Shown piece after piece: positions 8,906 to 17,928 of a stretch of 64,000 nucleotides of DNA. A program made the translations under genes and the position numbers. The notes beneath the pieces are model-generated. The model saw only the letters and a list, made by a program, of their open reading frames with translations, did no database searches and was not told where the DNA came from. Location of the stretch: positions 1,426,001 to 1,490,000 of the forward strand of contig NZ_CP104272.1 of the NCBI RefSeq assembly GCF_025244865.1, in the 5' to 3' direction. Position 1 is the first letter of the stretch; every line of letters starts with the position of its first letter. This stretch comes from Arthrobacter sp. zg-Y1110 (GTDB lineage: Bacteria > Actinomycetota > Actinomycetes > Actinomycetales > Micrococcaceae).

Positions 8906-9253
8906 CTACCACATAGTGGCTACGGCAATGTTGATGACCGCGAGGATGCCCACGCCGTTTGCGAGTCCGGAGGAGACCGGCTCGTCCTTCTTGTAGCGGC
9001 GCTGTCCGATGAAGGCCAGCACGGCAATCACCAGGGTGATCAGCAGCTTGATGCCCACCTTCAGGTGGTTGACATCGCCGTCGCCCATCTCATTCAGCGC
9101 CACCAATGCCAGGCCGGTGACCAGCTGCAGCAGTGCTGCGTGGAACTGGCCGGGCAGCACGGTCGGATTCTTGATCCGGGCAAACCAGATGCCGACAATG
9201 ATGGCTGCACCGAGGATGTGCAGGAAAACAAGGAAGCTGTGAAGGAAGTCCAT
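8906..9253 (-). CDS. Small four-helix membrane protein with a BlaI-type operator
   Basis: A 115-residue protein with four predicted membrane helices (residues about 3-25, 37-55, 65-83, 96-114). The first helix contains a histidine (FLHILGAAIIVGIWFA), a pattern also seen in small haem or copper membrane proteins, but I cannot name the family. Sixty-two bases upstream of its ATG is TTCTAC-AACAT-GTAGAG, nearly the same palindrome as the three between blaI and cydA. That suggests co-regulation with the cytochrome bd oxidase genes. Function unknown. Confidence 0.7.
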   Translation of the reverse strand: MDFLHSFLVFLHILGAAIIVGIWFARIKNPTVLPGQFHAALLQLVTGLALVALNEMGDGDVNHLKVGIKLLITLVIAVLAFIGQRRYKKDEPVSSGLANGVGILAVINIAVATMW

Positions 9254-9314
9254 ACGGCCAGTTTACCGACTGGAAGTCGGGAACCCAGGGGAAAGCACGG
9301 GAGGCGGGTAACTT

Positions 9315-9331
9315 TTCTACAACATGTAGAG
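9315..9331. promoter_or_regulatory. Putative BlaI-type operator
   Basis: TTCTAC-AACAT-GTAGAG matches the TTCTAC-N5-GTAGAA palindromes at 26136-26209 in 11 of 12 half-site positions. It lies upstream of the small membrane gene at 8906-9253. Confidence 0.55.
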
Positions 9332-9365
9332 AAGTGCCGACGGGACGGTTCCCCGGAGAAACGGC

Positions 9366-9401
9366 GCAGGGCGCCCTCCCGGTAACGGGAGAGCGCCCTG
9401 C
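9366..9401 (-). terminator. Terminator of lpd-sucB
   Basis: A 16-bp inverted repeat with a single mismatch and a GTAA loop, beginning 16 bases after the sucB stop codon. GC-rich hairpin without a T-run, as is usual for this group. Confidence 0.75.
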
Positions 9402-9417
9402 CAAAGCGGAACCGGAA

Positions 9418-11172
9418 CTAGAGTCCCAGGTCTGCCTCGAAGTTGCCTTCTTCCAGGCGTGCCTTCAGCGTCTGCAGGAAGCGGCCTGCATCGGCGCCGT
9501 CCACCAGGCGGTGGTCGTACGTCAGGGAGAGGTACATCATCGAACGGATGGCAATGTTGTCATTGCCCTCGGCGTCGGTGACGACCATGGGACGCTTGAC
9601 GATCGCACCGGTGCCCAGGATGCCGACCTGCGGCTGGTTGATGATCGGCGTGTCGAAGAGGGCTCCGACGCTGCCGATGTTCGTGATGGTGAACGTGCCG
9701 CCGGAGAGCTCGTCGGGGCCGATCTTGTTGTTGCGCGTACGGCTGCCGACGTCGGCAATCTTCTTCGCGAGACCGGTGATGTTCAGGTCACCGGCGTCGT
9801 TGATGACCGGAACCAGCAGGCCCTTCTCGGTGTCCACGGCAATCGCGAGGTGCTCGGCGTCGTGGTACGTGATTTCCTGCGTCTCGTTGTTGTACGAGGC
9901 GTTGAGGACCGGGTGCTGCTTCAGGCCCTCGACAACTGCCTTGGCAATGAACGGCAGGAAGGTGAGCTTCGCGCCGTTCTGCTGCTGGAAGTTGCCCTTG
10001 GCCTTCTGGCGCAGGGCTGCAATGCGGGTCATGTCGACCTCGTGCACCTGGGTCAGCTGTGCCGACTCCTCCAGGGACTCGCGCATGCGGCGCGCGATGG
10101 TCTGGCGGATGCGCGGTGCCTTGACCGTGGTGCCGCGGAGCTTCGCGCTGGCTTCGCTGATCTGCGCCGGTGCTGCCTTTTCGGAGGCGGCGGAGGTGGC
10201 AGGAGCGGAAGCGGAAGCGGCAGGCTGCTGCGAGGCGGCCTTCTTGGCCTCAGCGGCTTCAAGCACATCCTGCTTGCGGATGCGTCCGGCAACGCCGGAA
10301 CCCTTGATGCTGGAAAGGTCGACGCCGTGTTCGTTGGCCAGCTTGCGGACCAGCGGGGTCACGTAGGTGCCGCCGTCGTTGGAACCGCTGGAAGCTTCCT
10401 GCTCGGGAGCTTCAGCCTTCGGGGCTTCCTGCTTGGGAGCTTCAGCCTTCGGGGCTTCCTGCTTGGGGGCCTCCGCCTTGGGTTCTTCCTTCTTTTCCGG
10501 CTCGACGGCCGGCGCCTCGCGCTCGTCCTTGGAAGCGGCCGCTACGGGCTCGGCTCCCTTGGGCTCGGCCTTGGCGGGGGCAGCAGCACCGGATCCGATG
10601 ACGGCCAGTACGGAACCAACCTCAGCCGTGTCGTCTTCGTTGACCCGGATTTCCAGCAGCTTGCCGGCTACCGGGGAGGGGATCTCGGTGTCGACCTTGT
10701 CGGTGGAAACCTCGAGCAGCGGCTCGTCCATTTCGACGTCGTCGCCAACTGCCTTGAGCCAGCGGGTGACGGTGCCTTCGGTAACGGACTCGCCGAGGGC
10801 CGGGAGGGTGACCTCGGTGCCTTCGCCGGAGCCGCTCTCCGCGGGGGCTTCTTCAGCGGCAGGAGCCGCCTCTTCGGCCGGTGCTTCCTGGTTGGCGGCG
10901 CTGCCGCCGTCGTCCAGCTGTTCGCCGGAGCCGGAGCCGTCGCCGATGCGCACAAGTGCTGCGCCGACCTCGGCGGTTTCGTCTTCGGCTACGAGGATTT
11001 CCTCGATGACGCCGGCAACGGGGGAGGGGATTTCGGTGTCGACCTTGTCGGTGGATACCTCGAGCAGGGGCTCGTCGACCTCGACGCGGTCGCCCACGTT
11101 CTTCAGCCAGCGGGTGACGGTGCCTTCGGTGACGCTTTCCCCGAGGGCTGGTAAGTTCACGGTTTCAGACAT
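9418..11172 (-). CDS. sucB: 2-oxoglutarate dehydrogenase E2 (dihydrolipoamide succinyltransferase)
   Basis: A 584-residue acyltransferase core of the 2-oxoglutarate dehydrogenase type complexes. Two lipoyl domains come first (about residues 3-75 and 119-195), each with the lipoylation site [12 protein letters not shown]; they are nearly identical. An Ala/Pro/Glu/Lys-rich linker with repeats follows, then a peripheral subunit-binding domain ([23 protein letters not shown], about 275-310), and the catalytic domain with the C-terminal [12 protein letters not shown] (active-site His). ATG at 11172 follows GGAGAAACGGGG. In Actinobacteria the same protein can serve the pyruvate complex, so substrate is not certain. 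It is the second gene after lpd. Confidence 0.92.
   Translation of the reverse strand: MSETVNLPALGESVTEGTVTRWLKNVGDRVEVDEPLLEVSTDKVDTEIPSPVAGVIEEILVAEDETAEVGAALVRIGDGSGSGEQLDDGGSAANQEAPAEEAAPAAEEAPAESGSGEGTEVTLPALGESVTEGTVTRWLKAVGDDVEMDEPLLEVSTDKVDTEIPSPVAGKLLEIRVNEDDTAEVGSVLAVIGSGAAAPAKAEPKGAEPVAAASKDEREAPAVEPEKKEEPKAEAPKQEAPKAEAPKQEAPKAEAPEQEASSGSNDGGTYVTPLVRKLANEHGVDLSSIKGSGVAGRIRKQDVLEAAEAKKAASQQPAASASAPATSAASEKAAPAQISEASAKLRGTTVKAPRIRQTIARRMRESLEESAQLTQVHEVDMTRIAALRQKAKGNFQQQNGAKLTFLPFIAKAVVEGLKQHPVLNASYNNETQEITYHDAEHLAIAVDTEKGLLVPVINDAGDLNITGLAKKIADVGSRTRNNKIGPDELSGGTFTITNIGSVGALFDTPIINQPQVGILGTGAIVKRPMVVTDAEGNDNIAIRSMMYLSLTYDHRLVDGADAGRFLQTLKARLEEGNFEADLGL
10401..10490. repeat. Tandem 30-bp repeats within sucB linker
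   Basis: Three consecutive 30-bp units (10401-10430, 10431-10460, 10461-10490). The first two differ by one base; the third is diverged. They encode the [14 protein letters not shown] linker between lipoyl domains and the rest of SucB. Confidence 0.8.
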
Positions 11173-11237
11173 ATTGTCCCCGTTTCTCCTTGTTAGATCT
11201 TTTGTGACCAGCCGTGCCGCTGGTGCTGGTGATGAGT

Positions 11238-11278
11238 TCCCCCGGGCCGCAGCCGCAGACCGGATGCGGCCCGGGGGA
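11238..11278 (-). terminator. Hairpin between lpd and sucB
   Basis: A perfect 14-bp inverted repeat (11238-11251, 11265-11278) with a 13-base loop, starting 15 bases after the lpd stop and 66 bases before sucB. It may terminate part of the lpd transcript or stabilise its 3' end. Confidence 0.6.
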
Positions 11279-11292
11279 GTGAATCTTAGGTA

Positions 11293-12675
11293 TTAACCGT
11301 GAAGGGGTTTGCCGGCCAGGGCCATAGCGGCTTCGCCCAGCGCCTCGTTCTGCGTCGGGTGCGCGTGGATCAGGCTGGCAATATCCTCAGGGTACGCCTC
11401 CCAGTTGACGATCAGCTGGGCTTCACCGATCTGCTCGCCGATACGGCCGCCGATCATGTGGACGCCCACGATGGGGCCGTCCTTCTCGCGGACCATCTTG
11501 ATGAGGCCGGAGGAACCGAGGATGGAGGTCTTGCCGTTGCCGGCCAGGTTGTATTCCTGGACCTCGACGTTCTCGGCGCCCAGCTTGTCCTTGGCCTTGG
11601 CTTCGGTCAGGCCGACGGAGGCGATTTCCGGCTCGCAGTAGGTGACCTTGGGGATGTTGACATCGTCAACCACAACGGGCTTCAGGCCGGCGATTTCCTC
11701 GGCAACGAAAATGCCCTGCTGGAAGCCGCGGTGGGCCAGCTGCAGGCCGGGAACAATGTCGCCCACGGCGTAGATGTTGCCGACGCCGGTGTGCAGGCGG
11801 TCGTTGGTGATGACGAAGCCGCGGTCCATGGTCAGTCCGGCTTCTTCGTAGCCCAGGTCGGCGGTGACGGGGCCGCGGCCCACGGCAACGAGCAGCAGGT
11901 CGGCTTCGAAGGTCTTGCCGTCGGCCAGCGTGACGACGACGCCGTCGTCGTTCTGCTGGACGTTGTCGAAGAAGATGCCGGTGCTGAACTTGATGCCGCG
12001 CTTCTTGTACGCGCGTTCAAGCTGCTTGATGATGGCTGCGTCCTCGTTGGGAACAAGGGAGGGCAGGCCCTCGACGATGGTGACGTCCACGCCGAAGGAG
12101 TTCCAGACAGAGGCGAATTCGACGCCGATGACGCCGCCGCCGAGGATGACCGCGCTCTTGGGCACGGTGTCCATCTTCAGTGCCTGGTCGGAGGTGATGA
12201 CCTTGCCGCCGATTTCCAGGCCCGGCAGTGAACGGGAGTAGGAACCGGTGGCCAGGATGATGTTCTTGCCGGTGTAGGTCTCACCGTTGACCTCGATGGT
12301 CTTTTCGCTGGTGAGCTTGCCTTCACCCTCGATGACCGTGATGCCCTTGGACTTGATCAGGCCCTGCAGGCCGCGGAACTTGCCCGCAATGATGTTGTCC
12401 TTGTAGGAGTTCACTGCGGTCATGTCGATGGAGTCGAAGGTGGCGTTGATGCCGTACTTCGAGGCCGTCTTGGCGTTCTCCGCGATTTCAGCGGAGTGCA
12501 GGAGCGCCTTGGTGGGGATGCAGCCGTTGTGAAGGCAGGTCCCGCCCAGCTTCCCCTTTTCAATCAGACCTACGGAGAATCCCAGCTCCACGGAGCGCAG
12601 TGCCGCGGCGTAGCCGCCGCTGCCTCCGCCGAGGATCAGGATGTCGAACTCTTGCGCAGCTGCCTTATCGGCCAC
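11293..12675 (-). CDS. lpdA: Dihydrolipoyl dehydrogenase (E3)
   Basis: A 460-residue flavoprotein that reoxidises lipoamide in the 2-oxoacid dehydrogenase complexes. FAD-binding LILGGGSGGYAAALR is near the N-terminus, the redox-active disulphide is in GGTCLHNGCIPTK, the NAD-binding fold has VILGGGVIGVEFA, and the C-terminal HAHPTQNEALGEAA provides the catalytic His-Glu pair. I chose the GTG at 12675, which has GAGGGAG eight bases upstream; a start 12 codons earlier is also open. It is followed by a hairpin and then sucB. Confidence 0.94.
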   Translation of the reverse strand: MADKAAAQEFDILILGGGSGGYAAALRSVELGFSVGLIEKGKLGGTCLHNGCIPTKALLHSAEIAENAKTASKYGINATFDSIDMTAVNSYKDNIIAGKFRGLQGLIKSKGITVIEGEGKLTSEKTIEVNGETYTGKNIILATGSYSRSLPGLEIGGKVITSDQALKMDTVPKSAVILGGGVIGVEFASVWNSFGVDVTIVEGLPSLVPNEDAAIIKQLERAYKKRGIKFSTGIFFDNVQQNDDGVVVTLADGKTFEADLLLVAVGRGPVTADLGYEEAGLTMDRGFVITNDRLHTGVGNIYAVGDIVPGLQLAHRGFQQGIFVAEEIAGLKPVVVDDVNIPKVTYCEPEIASVGLTEAKAKDKLGAENVEVQEYNLAGNGKTSILGSSGLIKMVREKDGPIVGVHMIGGRIGEQIGEAQLIVNWEAYPEDIASLIHAHPTQNEALGEAAMALAGKPLHG

Positions 12676-12757
12676 TTGGACGCTCCCTCGCGTATTCGTT
12701 GACGCGCCCATGCGCGCCGATGAGTTATTGGGCGTTTGTGATCAGTCCTCACCCTAT

Positions 12758-12803
12758 CGCCCCCTACCACCGGCATCCACTTGAACACAGGCAGTAGGGG
12801 GCG
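12758..12803. promoter_or_regulatory. Inverted repeat upstream of lpd
   Basis: CGCCCCCTAC at 12758-12767 is matched by GTAGGGGGCG at 12794-12803, separated by 26 bases, about 80 bases before the lpd start and 60 bases after the pepA stop. It could be a regulator site for lpd or part of a pepA terminator. No partner is identifiable. Confidence 0.3.
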
Positions 12804-12864
12804 AAGTGTAATGAGAAACACCTGCCACAACCGTCAGTTCCGTTTCACGGAACAGTATTGGATG

Positions 12865-14394
12865 CTATGAGGCGCGCGCCACGACGTCTTCGGCGTAGGC
12901 CACCAGGGTGCGGACGGCGACGCCGGTGCCTTCCTTCGGGGTGTAGCCGTAGGGGGCGCTGTCGTTGAAAGCCGGTCCCGCGATGTCCAGGTGTGCCCAC
13001 GGGATCTTGGTTCCGTTGACTTCGCCGACGAATTCCCGCAGGAAGGTGGCGGCGGTCATCATGCCGCCGAAACGCTCCCCGTGGTTGGCGATATCCGCCA
13101 CCTGGGAATCCAGGCTCGCCCGCAGCTCCTCCGGAATCGGCATCGGCCAGAACAGCTCGCCGGCACGGTCCGCAGCTGCCTTGACGGCGTCCCGAACGCC
13201 TTCTTCGCCCATGACTGCACAAACGCGTCGGCCCAGGGCAATCATCTGGGCACCGGTCAGCGTAGCGACGTCGATGATCGCGTCGGGGGCTTCCTCGCTG
13301 GCAGCCACGAGGCCGTCGGCCATGACCAGCCGGCCCTCGGCGTCCGTGTTCAGGACCTCGACGGTGCGGCCGCCGTAGGTGGTCATGACGTCGGAGGGAC
13401 GCTGCGCAGTGCCCGAGGGCATGTTCTCGGCAATGCAGAGCCAGGAGGTCACCTTGATGGGAAGCCCCAGTTCGGCGATGGCCAGCAGGGCGTTGAGTAC
13501 GACGGCGGCCCCGCCCATGTCCGACTTCATCGCCTCCATGCCGGCGGCCGGCTTGAGGGACAGTCCGCCGGAGTCGAAGGTGATGCCCTTGCCGACGAGG
13601 GCCAGCTTGACCTTCGAGCGCAGCGGCGCGTATTCGAGCTTGACCAGGCGCGGGGGACGGGCCGATCCCTTGCCTACCCCGAGGATGCCGCCGAAGCCTT
13701 CGCGTTCCAGCTTCTTTTCGTCCATCACGGTGACCTTCACGGGCAGCGACTTGGCCAGGTCCTTGGCGGCGGCGGCGAAGCTCTCCGGGTAGAGGTGGCT
13801 CGGCGGCTGGTTGACCAGGGTCCGGGTGGCGTTGACCGCGCGGCCGAGGATGCGGGCGCGTTCGAGGGCGGGCTTGAGGCCCTTCTCGTCAGCGGCTGCA
13901 GTGATAACGGTGATCTCGGAAACCGGCGCCGGAACCTTGTCCGCGGTGGCGGCACTGCGGTGTTCGGTGAAGCTGTACGCGCCGAACAGGGCACCTTCGG
14001 CGACGGCGGCGGCGTCGGCCACGGTGCCGGCCGGCAGTGCGAGGGCGACGGACGCGGTGCCGGCGATCTGGCGGACGGCTGATCCGGCGGCGCGGCGCAG
14101 GGCTTCCTCGGTCAGGGCGACGCCGGCCGAAACCTTGCCGAGGCCGGTAAGGACCAGCATGTCGGCGTCGGCCTCGGGCAGGCCGGGCAGGCGGTGGACT
14201 TCGTCAACGGCACCGGTGACGCCGAGCAGCGGCAGGGAAGCAGCCAGGGCGGCAGACGCCTTGGGGGAAAGCGGGCTTTCAATCAGGACGGGACCGTCGG
14301 GGGTCTGGCCGACGCCGATCACGAGTGCGCTGGCGGCAACCTTCCGCCCGTCCCTGGATACTGCCGACAGGCTGGGTTCACTGGCTTTGTTCAC
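12865..14394 (-). CDS. pepA: Leucyl aminopeptidase (M17)
   Basis: A 509-residue cytosolic metallo-aminopeptidase that removes N-terminal residues from peptides. The C-terminal catalytic half has the family lysine and metal ligands in VGKGITFDSGGLSLKP and MKSDMGGAA, the signature NTDAEGRL near residue 350, and the C-terminal DIAGPAF. The N-terminal half is the more variable macro-like domain. The start is GTG at 14394 with GAGGAAG upstream. It stands alone, divergent from the PAC2 gene. Confidence 0.95.
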   Translation of the reverse strand: MNKASEPSLSAVSRDGRKVAASALVIGVGQTPDGPVLIESPLSPKASAALAASLPLLGVTGAVDEVHRLPGLPEADADMLVLTGLGKVSAGVALTEEALRRAAGSAVRQIAGTASVALALPAGTVADAAAVAEGALFGAYSFTEHRSAATADKVPAPVSEITVITAAADEKGLKPALERARILGRAVNATRTLVNQPPSHLYPESFAAAAKDLAKSLPVKVTVMDEKKLEREGFGGILGVGKGSARPPRLVKLEYAPLRSKVKLALVGKGITFDSGGLSLKPAAGMEAMKSDMGGAAVVLNALLAIAELGLPIKVTSWLCIAENMPSGTAQRPSDVMTTYGGRTVEVLNTDAEGRLVMADGLVAASEEAPDAIIDVATLTGAQMIALGRRVCAVMGEEGVRDAVKAAADRAGELFWPMPIPEELRASLDSQVADIANHGERFGGMMTAATFLREFVGEVNGTKIPWAHLDIAGPAFNDSAPYGYTPKEGTGVAVRTLVAYAEDVVARAS

Positions 14395-14655
14395 GAAGCT
14401 GCTTCCTCACGGTTCTGTGTTGCTCTGCGTTTACCACACCGATCGTAGTCCGAAGAACGTCCGCATGCCGCAACGCTGCTCCTTAGCTGCTGCACAAGGC
14501 CGGCAGTAAAGGCAGGTCCCGGTCCCGGAATGAAACGCACGCGTCCGGGCGTTTACCCTTGAGTAAGGGCACAGCAACGGTTTAAAGCAGCCGGATTCAC
14601 CGGTCTACACCTTCCTGTGCCGAGAGCGCACGTGAGTTCCCGGGAGGGGTAAGAC

Positions 14656-15720
14656 ATGCTGGATCCGTTGACCCTGTTTAATCTGAATCCGGAGGTCGCG
14701 GAATCCGGGGACCTCTCCGGCTTGAAGCTCCTGGTCGGTTTCACCGGCTTCGCCGAGGCCGGCCACGTGGTCAGCCAGATCCGGGACGAGTTGTTTGATG
14801 CCCTGGACCATGACCTGGTGGCTACGTTCGACTCGGACCAGTTGATCGACTACCGCAACCGCCGGCCGCAGATTTCCTTCGTCGAAGACCACCTCAGCGA
14901 CTACGAGCCGCCGCGGCTTGAGCTGCACCGGATGTACGACGGGCTGGGCGAACCGTTCCTGTTCCTGACCGGCTTCGAACCGGACCTGCAGTGGGAACGT
15001 TTCACGGCGGCCGTGGTGCATCTTGTGAAGGCCTTCGACGTGAGCCTGGTCTGCTGGGTCCATTCGATACCGATGCCCGTCCCGCACACCCGCCCGATCG
15101 GCGTCACCACGCACGGCAACCGCCCCGACCTGGTCGAAGGGATCAGCTCCTGGACGCCGATCGCCCAGGTCCAGGCCGCCGTCGGACACGTCCTGGAGCT
15201 CCGGCTCGTCGAGGCAGGGGTCGACGTCGTCGGCCACGTGGTGCACGTACCGCATTACCTGGCCGAGGCGGAGTTCCCGCCCGCAGCCGTCGCCGGACTC
15301 GAGTACCTCGGTGCAGCCGCCTCACTGGTGCTGCCCACGGACCGGCTCCGCGAGGCAGGCCGCGACGTCGAACGCCAGATCACCGAACAGGTCGAGGCGT
15401 CTGCGGAAGTTAAGGGCGTGGTGGCAACCCTCGAAAAGCGTTACGACCAGTACACCGAAAGCACCGTGCGGCGCTCCCTGCTGGTCAAGGGCAACGACGA
15501 GCTGGCAGACGCCGAGGAAATCGGGGCCGCTGTGGAGGCCTACCTGGCCAGCCCGCAGGCGGAAGAAGAATCCGAGGCACTGTGGCCCGAAAACCAGCAT
15601 GAAGCCGAGAACGGCGAACCGAGCGAAAACGCGGATCAGGAGAATGCACCAAATGCCACCGAGGGCACGGTTGAGGGCCACGGCAGTGACGACGGGAACG
15701 GACGGACCGGCACGGCCTGA
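14656..15720 (+). CDS. PAC2-family protein (proteasome assembly chaperone-like fold)
   Basis: A 354-residue PAC2 protein. Visible features are LVGFTGFAEAGHVVSQI near residue 27, DYRNRRPQISF, LFLTGFEPDLQWERF, and VPHYLAEAEFPPAA. Actinobacterial members are linked by family resemblance to eukaryotic proteasome assembly chaperones, but their own role is not settled. The last 60 residues are very acidic and low in complexity (EEESEALWPENQHEAENG and on), probably disordered. ATG at 14656 follows GGGAGGGG. The MFS gene starts 33 bases later. Confidence 0.85.
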   Translation: MLDPLTLFNLNPEVAESGDLSGLKLLVGFTGFAEAGHVVSQIRDELFDALDHDLVATFDSDQLIDYRNRRPQISFVEDHLSDYEPPRLELHRMYDGLGEPFLFLTGFEPDLQWERFTAAVVHLVKAFDVSLVCWVHSIPMPVPHTRPIGVTTHGNRPDLVEGISSWTPIAQVQAAVGHVLELRLVEAGVDVVGHVVHVPHYLAEAEFPPAAVAGLEYLGAAASLVLPTDRLREAGRDVERQITEQVEASAEVKGVVATLEKRYDQYTESTVRRSLLVKGNDELADAEEIGAAVEAYLASPQAEEESEALWPENQHEAENGEPSENADQENAPNATEGTVEGHGSDDGNGRTGTA

Positions 15721-15753
15721 CGCGGCGCGTCCCCGCTCCTGTCCGGGGCAGGT

Positions 15754-17097
15754 GTGCCGGTGAACGGAACACGGGCCTGGATTGTCTGGGGCGTAGGCGT
15801 CTTTGCCTACATGGTGGCGGTGACCCAGCGGACTTCATTCGGAGTGGCCGGCATCGAAGCCACTGAACGCTTCTCCGCGACGGCGTCCGTCCTGTCCGTC
15901 TTTACGGTGGTGCAGCTGCTGGTCTATGCGGGGCTGCAGATACCCGTAGGGGTGCTGGTGGACCGCTTCGGCCCGCGGCTGCTGATCGCCGGGGGAGCGG
16001 CGCTGATGCTTGCCGGACAGTTCCAGCTGGCTACCGCCGATTCCGTCGGCGCCGGCATCCTAGGGCGCTCCCTGGTAGGCGCCGGCGACGCGCTCACCTT
16101 CATCTCCGTGCTGCGGCTGCTTCCGGCCTGGTTCTCCGGCAGGAAAATCCCCGTCCTGACCCAGTACACCGGCATCGTCGGCCAGCTGGGGCAGATTGCC
16201 AGCGCCATTCCTTTCGCCTATGTGCTGCACCGCTTTGGGTGGAGCACGGCGTTCGTCTCCGCGGCCTCCCTGTCCCTGCTGGCCCTGGTCCTGACCCTGG
16301 CCTGCGTGCGGAACCGGCCCGACGGCGGTGAGGCCCCCGTCCCGCTGCCGCTGCGGCAGACGGGTACGTCACTGGCGGAGGCGTTCGCCCAGCCGGGGAC
16401 GCGCCTGGGCATGTGGACCCACTACACCGTGCAGTTCCCCGGCACGGTGTTCGTGATGATGTGGGGCTTCCCGTACCTCGTCAGTGCCGAAGGCGTGTCT
16501 TCCGCCGTTGCATCGGGCCTCATGACCTTCTTCGTGGTGGTCGCGATTGTCTGCGGGCCGTGGATGGGGTCCTGGGTGGGCAGGCATCCGCTGCGCCGTT
16601 CCACTATGGTGCTGCTGATCGCAGGTGCCATGGCGGCCGGGTGGGCCGCCGTGCTGCTGTATCCCGGCCCGGCGCCGCTGTGGCTGTTGGTCCTCCTCGT
16701 GGCGCTGCTTGCCGTCGGCGGGCCCGGATCCATGATCGGGTTCGATTTTGCCCGGACGTACAACCCCAGCGCCCGGCTGGGAACTGCCACAGGGATTGTG
16801 AACATCGGCGGCTTTATTGCCTCGCTGGTCAGCATGTACCTGATCGGCGTGGTGCTGGATGTGCTGGACAACAGCGGCTTTTCAGGGGGGAACCTGTACG
16901 CCCTGGATTCCTTCCGCATTGCCTTGTCCGTGCAATTTGCCGTGATGGCGGTAGGTGTTGCGGGCATCCTCCGGACCCGGGGACAGATCCGCTCGCGGCT
17001 GGCCGATGAAGGATCCCCGCTGCCGCCGCTCCGTGCAGCACTGGCCCGCGAACGGCAGCGCCGCCGCGGGGAACGCGGAGGTCAGGGTCCGCAGTAG
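15754..17097 (+). CDS. Major facilitator superfamily transporter
   Basis: A 447-residue carrier with about twelve hydrophobic segments. The MFS loop motif between helices 2 and 3 is present in modified form (GVLVDRFGPRLLIAGG), and YTGIVGQLGQIASAIP and TATGIVNIGGFIAS are typical helix-packing stretches. The substrate cannot be told. The C-terminal 40 residues are cytoplasmic and Arg-rich. The start is GTG at 15754, or GTG two codons later, behind GGGGCAGG. It probably forms a unit with the PAC2 gene upstream. Confidence 0.82.
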   Translation: MPVNGTRAWIVWGVGVFAYMVAVTQRTSFGVAGIEATERFSATASVLSVFTVVQLLVYAGLQIPVGVLVDRFGPRLLIAGGAALMLAGQFQLATADSVGAGILGRSLVGAGDALTFISVLRLLPAWFSGRKIPVLTQYTGIVGQLGQIASAIPFAYVLHRFGWSTAFVSAASLSLLALVLTLACVRNRPDGGEAPVPLPLRQTGTSLAEAFAQPGTRLGMWTHYTVQFPGTVFVMMWGFPYLVSAEGVSSAVASGLMTFFVVVAIVCGPWMGSWVGRHPLRRSTMVLLIAGAMAAGWAAVLLYPGPAPLWLLVLLVALLAVGGPGSMIGFDFARTYNPSARLGTATGIVNIGGFIASLVSMYLIGVVLDVLDNSGFSGGNLYALDSFRIALSVQFAVMAVGVAGILRTRGQIRSRLADEGSPLPPLRAALARERQRRRGERGGQGPQ

Positions 17098-17145
17098 CAG
17101 TGCGGCGCCCTCCACCCTTGACCCCTGAGTAGCCCCGCCGCCACA

Positions 17146-17913
17146 ATGATCCGCATGACCAGGGCACAGGTGCCTGCCGGCACGGTGGTTAGCGTGAGCG
17201 GGATATCCAAGGCTTTCCGGCATGTCGCGGCGCTCGAGGACGTCACCTTTTCGATTGACGCGGGTGAAGCCTTCGGAATTCTCGGTCCCAACGGCGCCGG
17301 CAAGACCACCACGGTGGAGTGTGTGGCCGGTACGCTGCGGCCCGACGGCGGACGCGTCACGGTGCTGGGCGTGGATCCCGCAGCGGACCGGGCAACCGTG
17401 CGTGAGCGTGTCGGCTATCAGCTCCAGGCCGCCGCCCTGCCGCCCGCCCTGCGCGTCGAGGAGGCGCTGCGGCTGTTCGCCGCTTTCTATCCTGCGCCTG
17501 CCGATGTGCCGGAGCTGCTGCGCACCGTAGGGCTGCACGAACACCGCAAACGCCCCTTCGGCAAGCTTTCCGGCGGGCAGCAGCAGCGCCTGTCGATTGC
17601 CCTCGCGCTCATCGGCAATCCCGACGTCGTCGTGTTCGACGAGTTGACCACGGGGCTGGACCCGCAGGGCAGGCGCGATGTGCGGCAGCTGATTCAACGG
17701 GTGAAGGACGGCGGCATCACGGTTGTCCTCGTCACCCACTACCTTGACGACGTCGAGCGCCTCTGTGACCGCTTGGCGATTATCGACGCCGGCCGGACCC
17801 GGTTCGTGGGCACGCCGGCGGAACTGCTCGCCGTTTCCGGCAGGAATGCCGCCGAGCCCGGTGCTCTCGAGGATGCGTACCTGGCCTTCATTGAGCAGAC
17901 GGCAGCCGAGTGA
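17146..17913 (+). CDS. ABC transporter ATP-binding protein (DrrA/CcmA-like exporter)
   Basis: A 255-residue ATPase with Walker A GPNGAGKTT (about residue 49), a Q-loop in YQLQAAALP, signature LSGGQQQRLSIALAL (about 140), Walker B VVVFDELTTGLDP and the H-loop LVTHYLDD. Note the Walker B reads DELTTGLD rather than DEPT. It is followed after 15 bases by an ABC-2 permease, so together they make an exporter of the antibiotic or lipid efflux type; the substrate is unknown. The start ATG at 17146 has no strong ribosome-binding site; an in-frame ATG three codons later is also possible. Confidence 0.88.
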   Translation: MIRMTRAQVPAGTVVSVSGISKAFRHVAALEDVTFSIDAGEAFGILGPNGAGKTTTVECVAGTLRPDGGRVTVLGVDPAADRATVRERVGYQLQAAALPPALRVEEALRLFAAFYPAPADVPELLRTVGLHEHRKRPFGKLSGGQQQRLSIALALIGNPDVVVFDELTTGLDPQGRRDVRQLIQRVKDGGITVVLVTHYLDDVERLCDRLAIIDAGRTRFVGTPAELLAVSGRNAAEPGALEDAYLAFIEQTAAE

Positions 17914-17928
17914 AGGGAACGGTGGAGC

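Noticed and set aside
9334..11154. A 606-codon open frame on the plus strand opposite sucB
   Set aside because: The minus strand is an obvious E2 protein. The plus-strand frame mirrors its Ala/Pro linker as Gly/Leu repeats.
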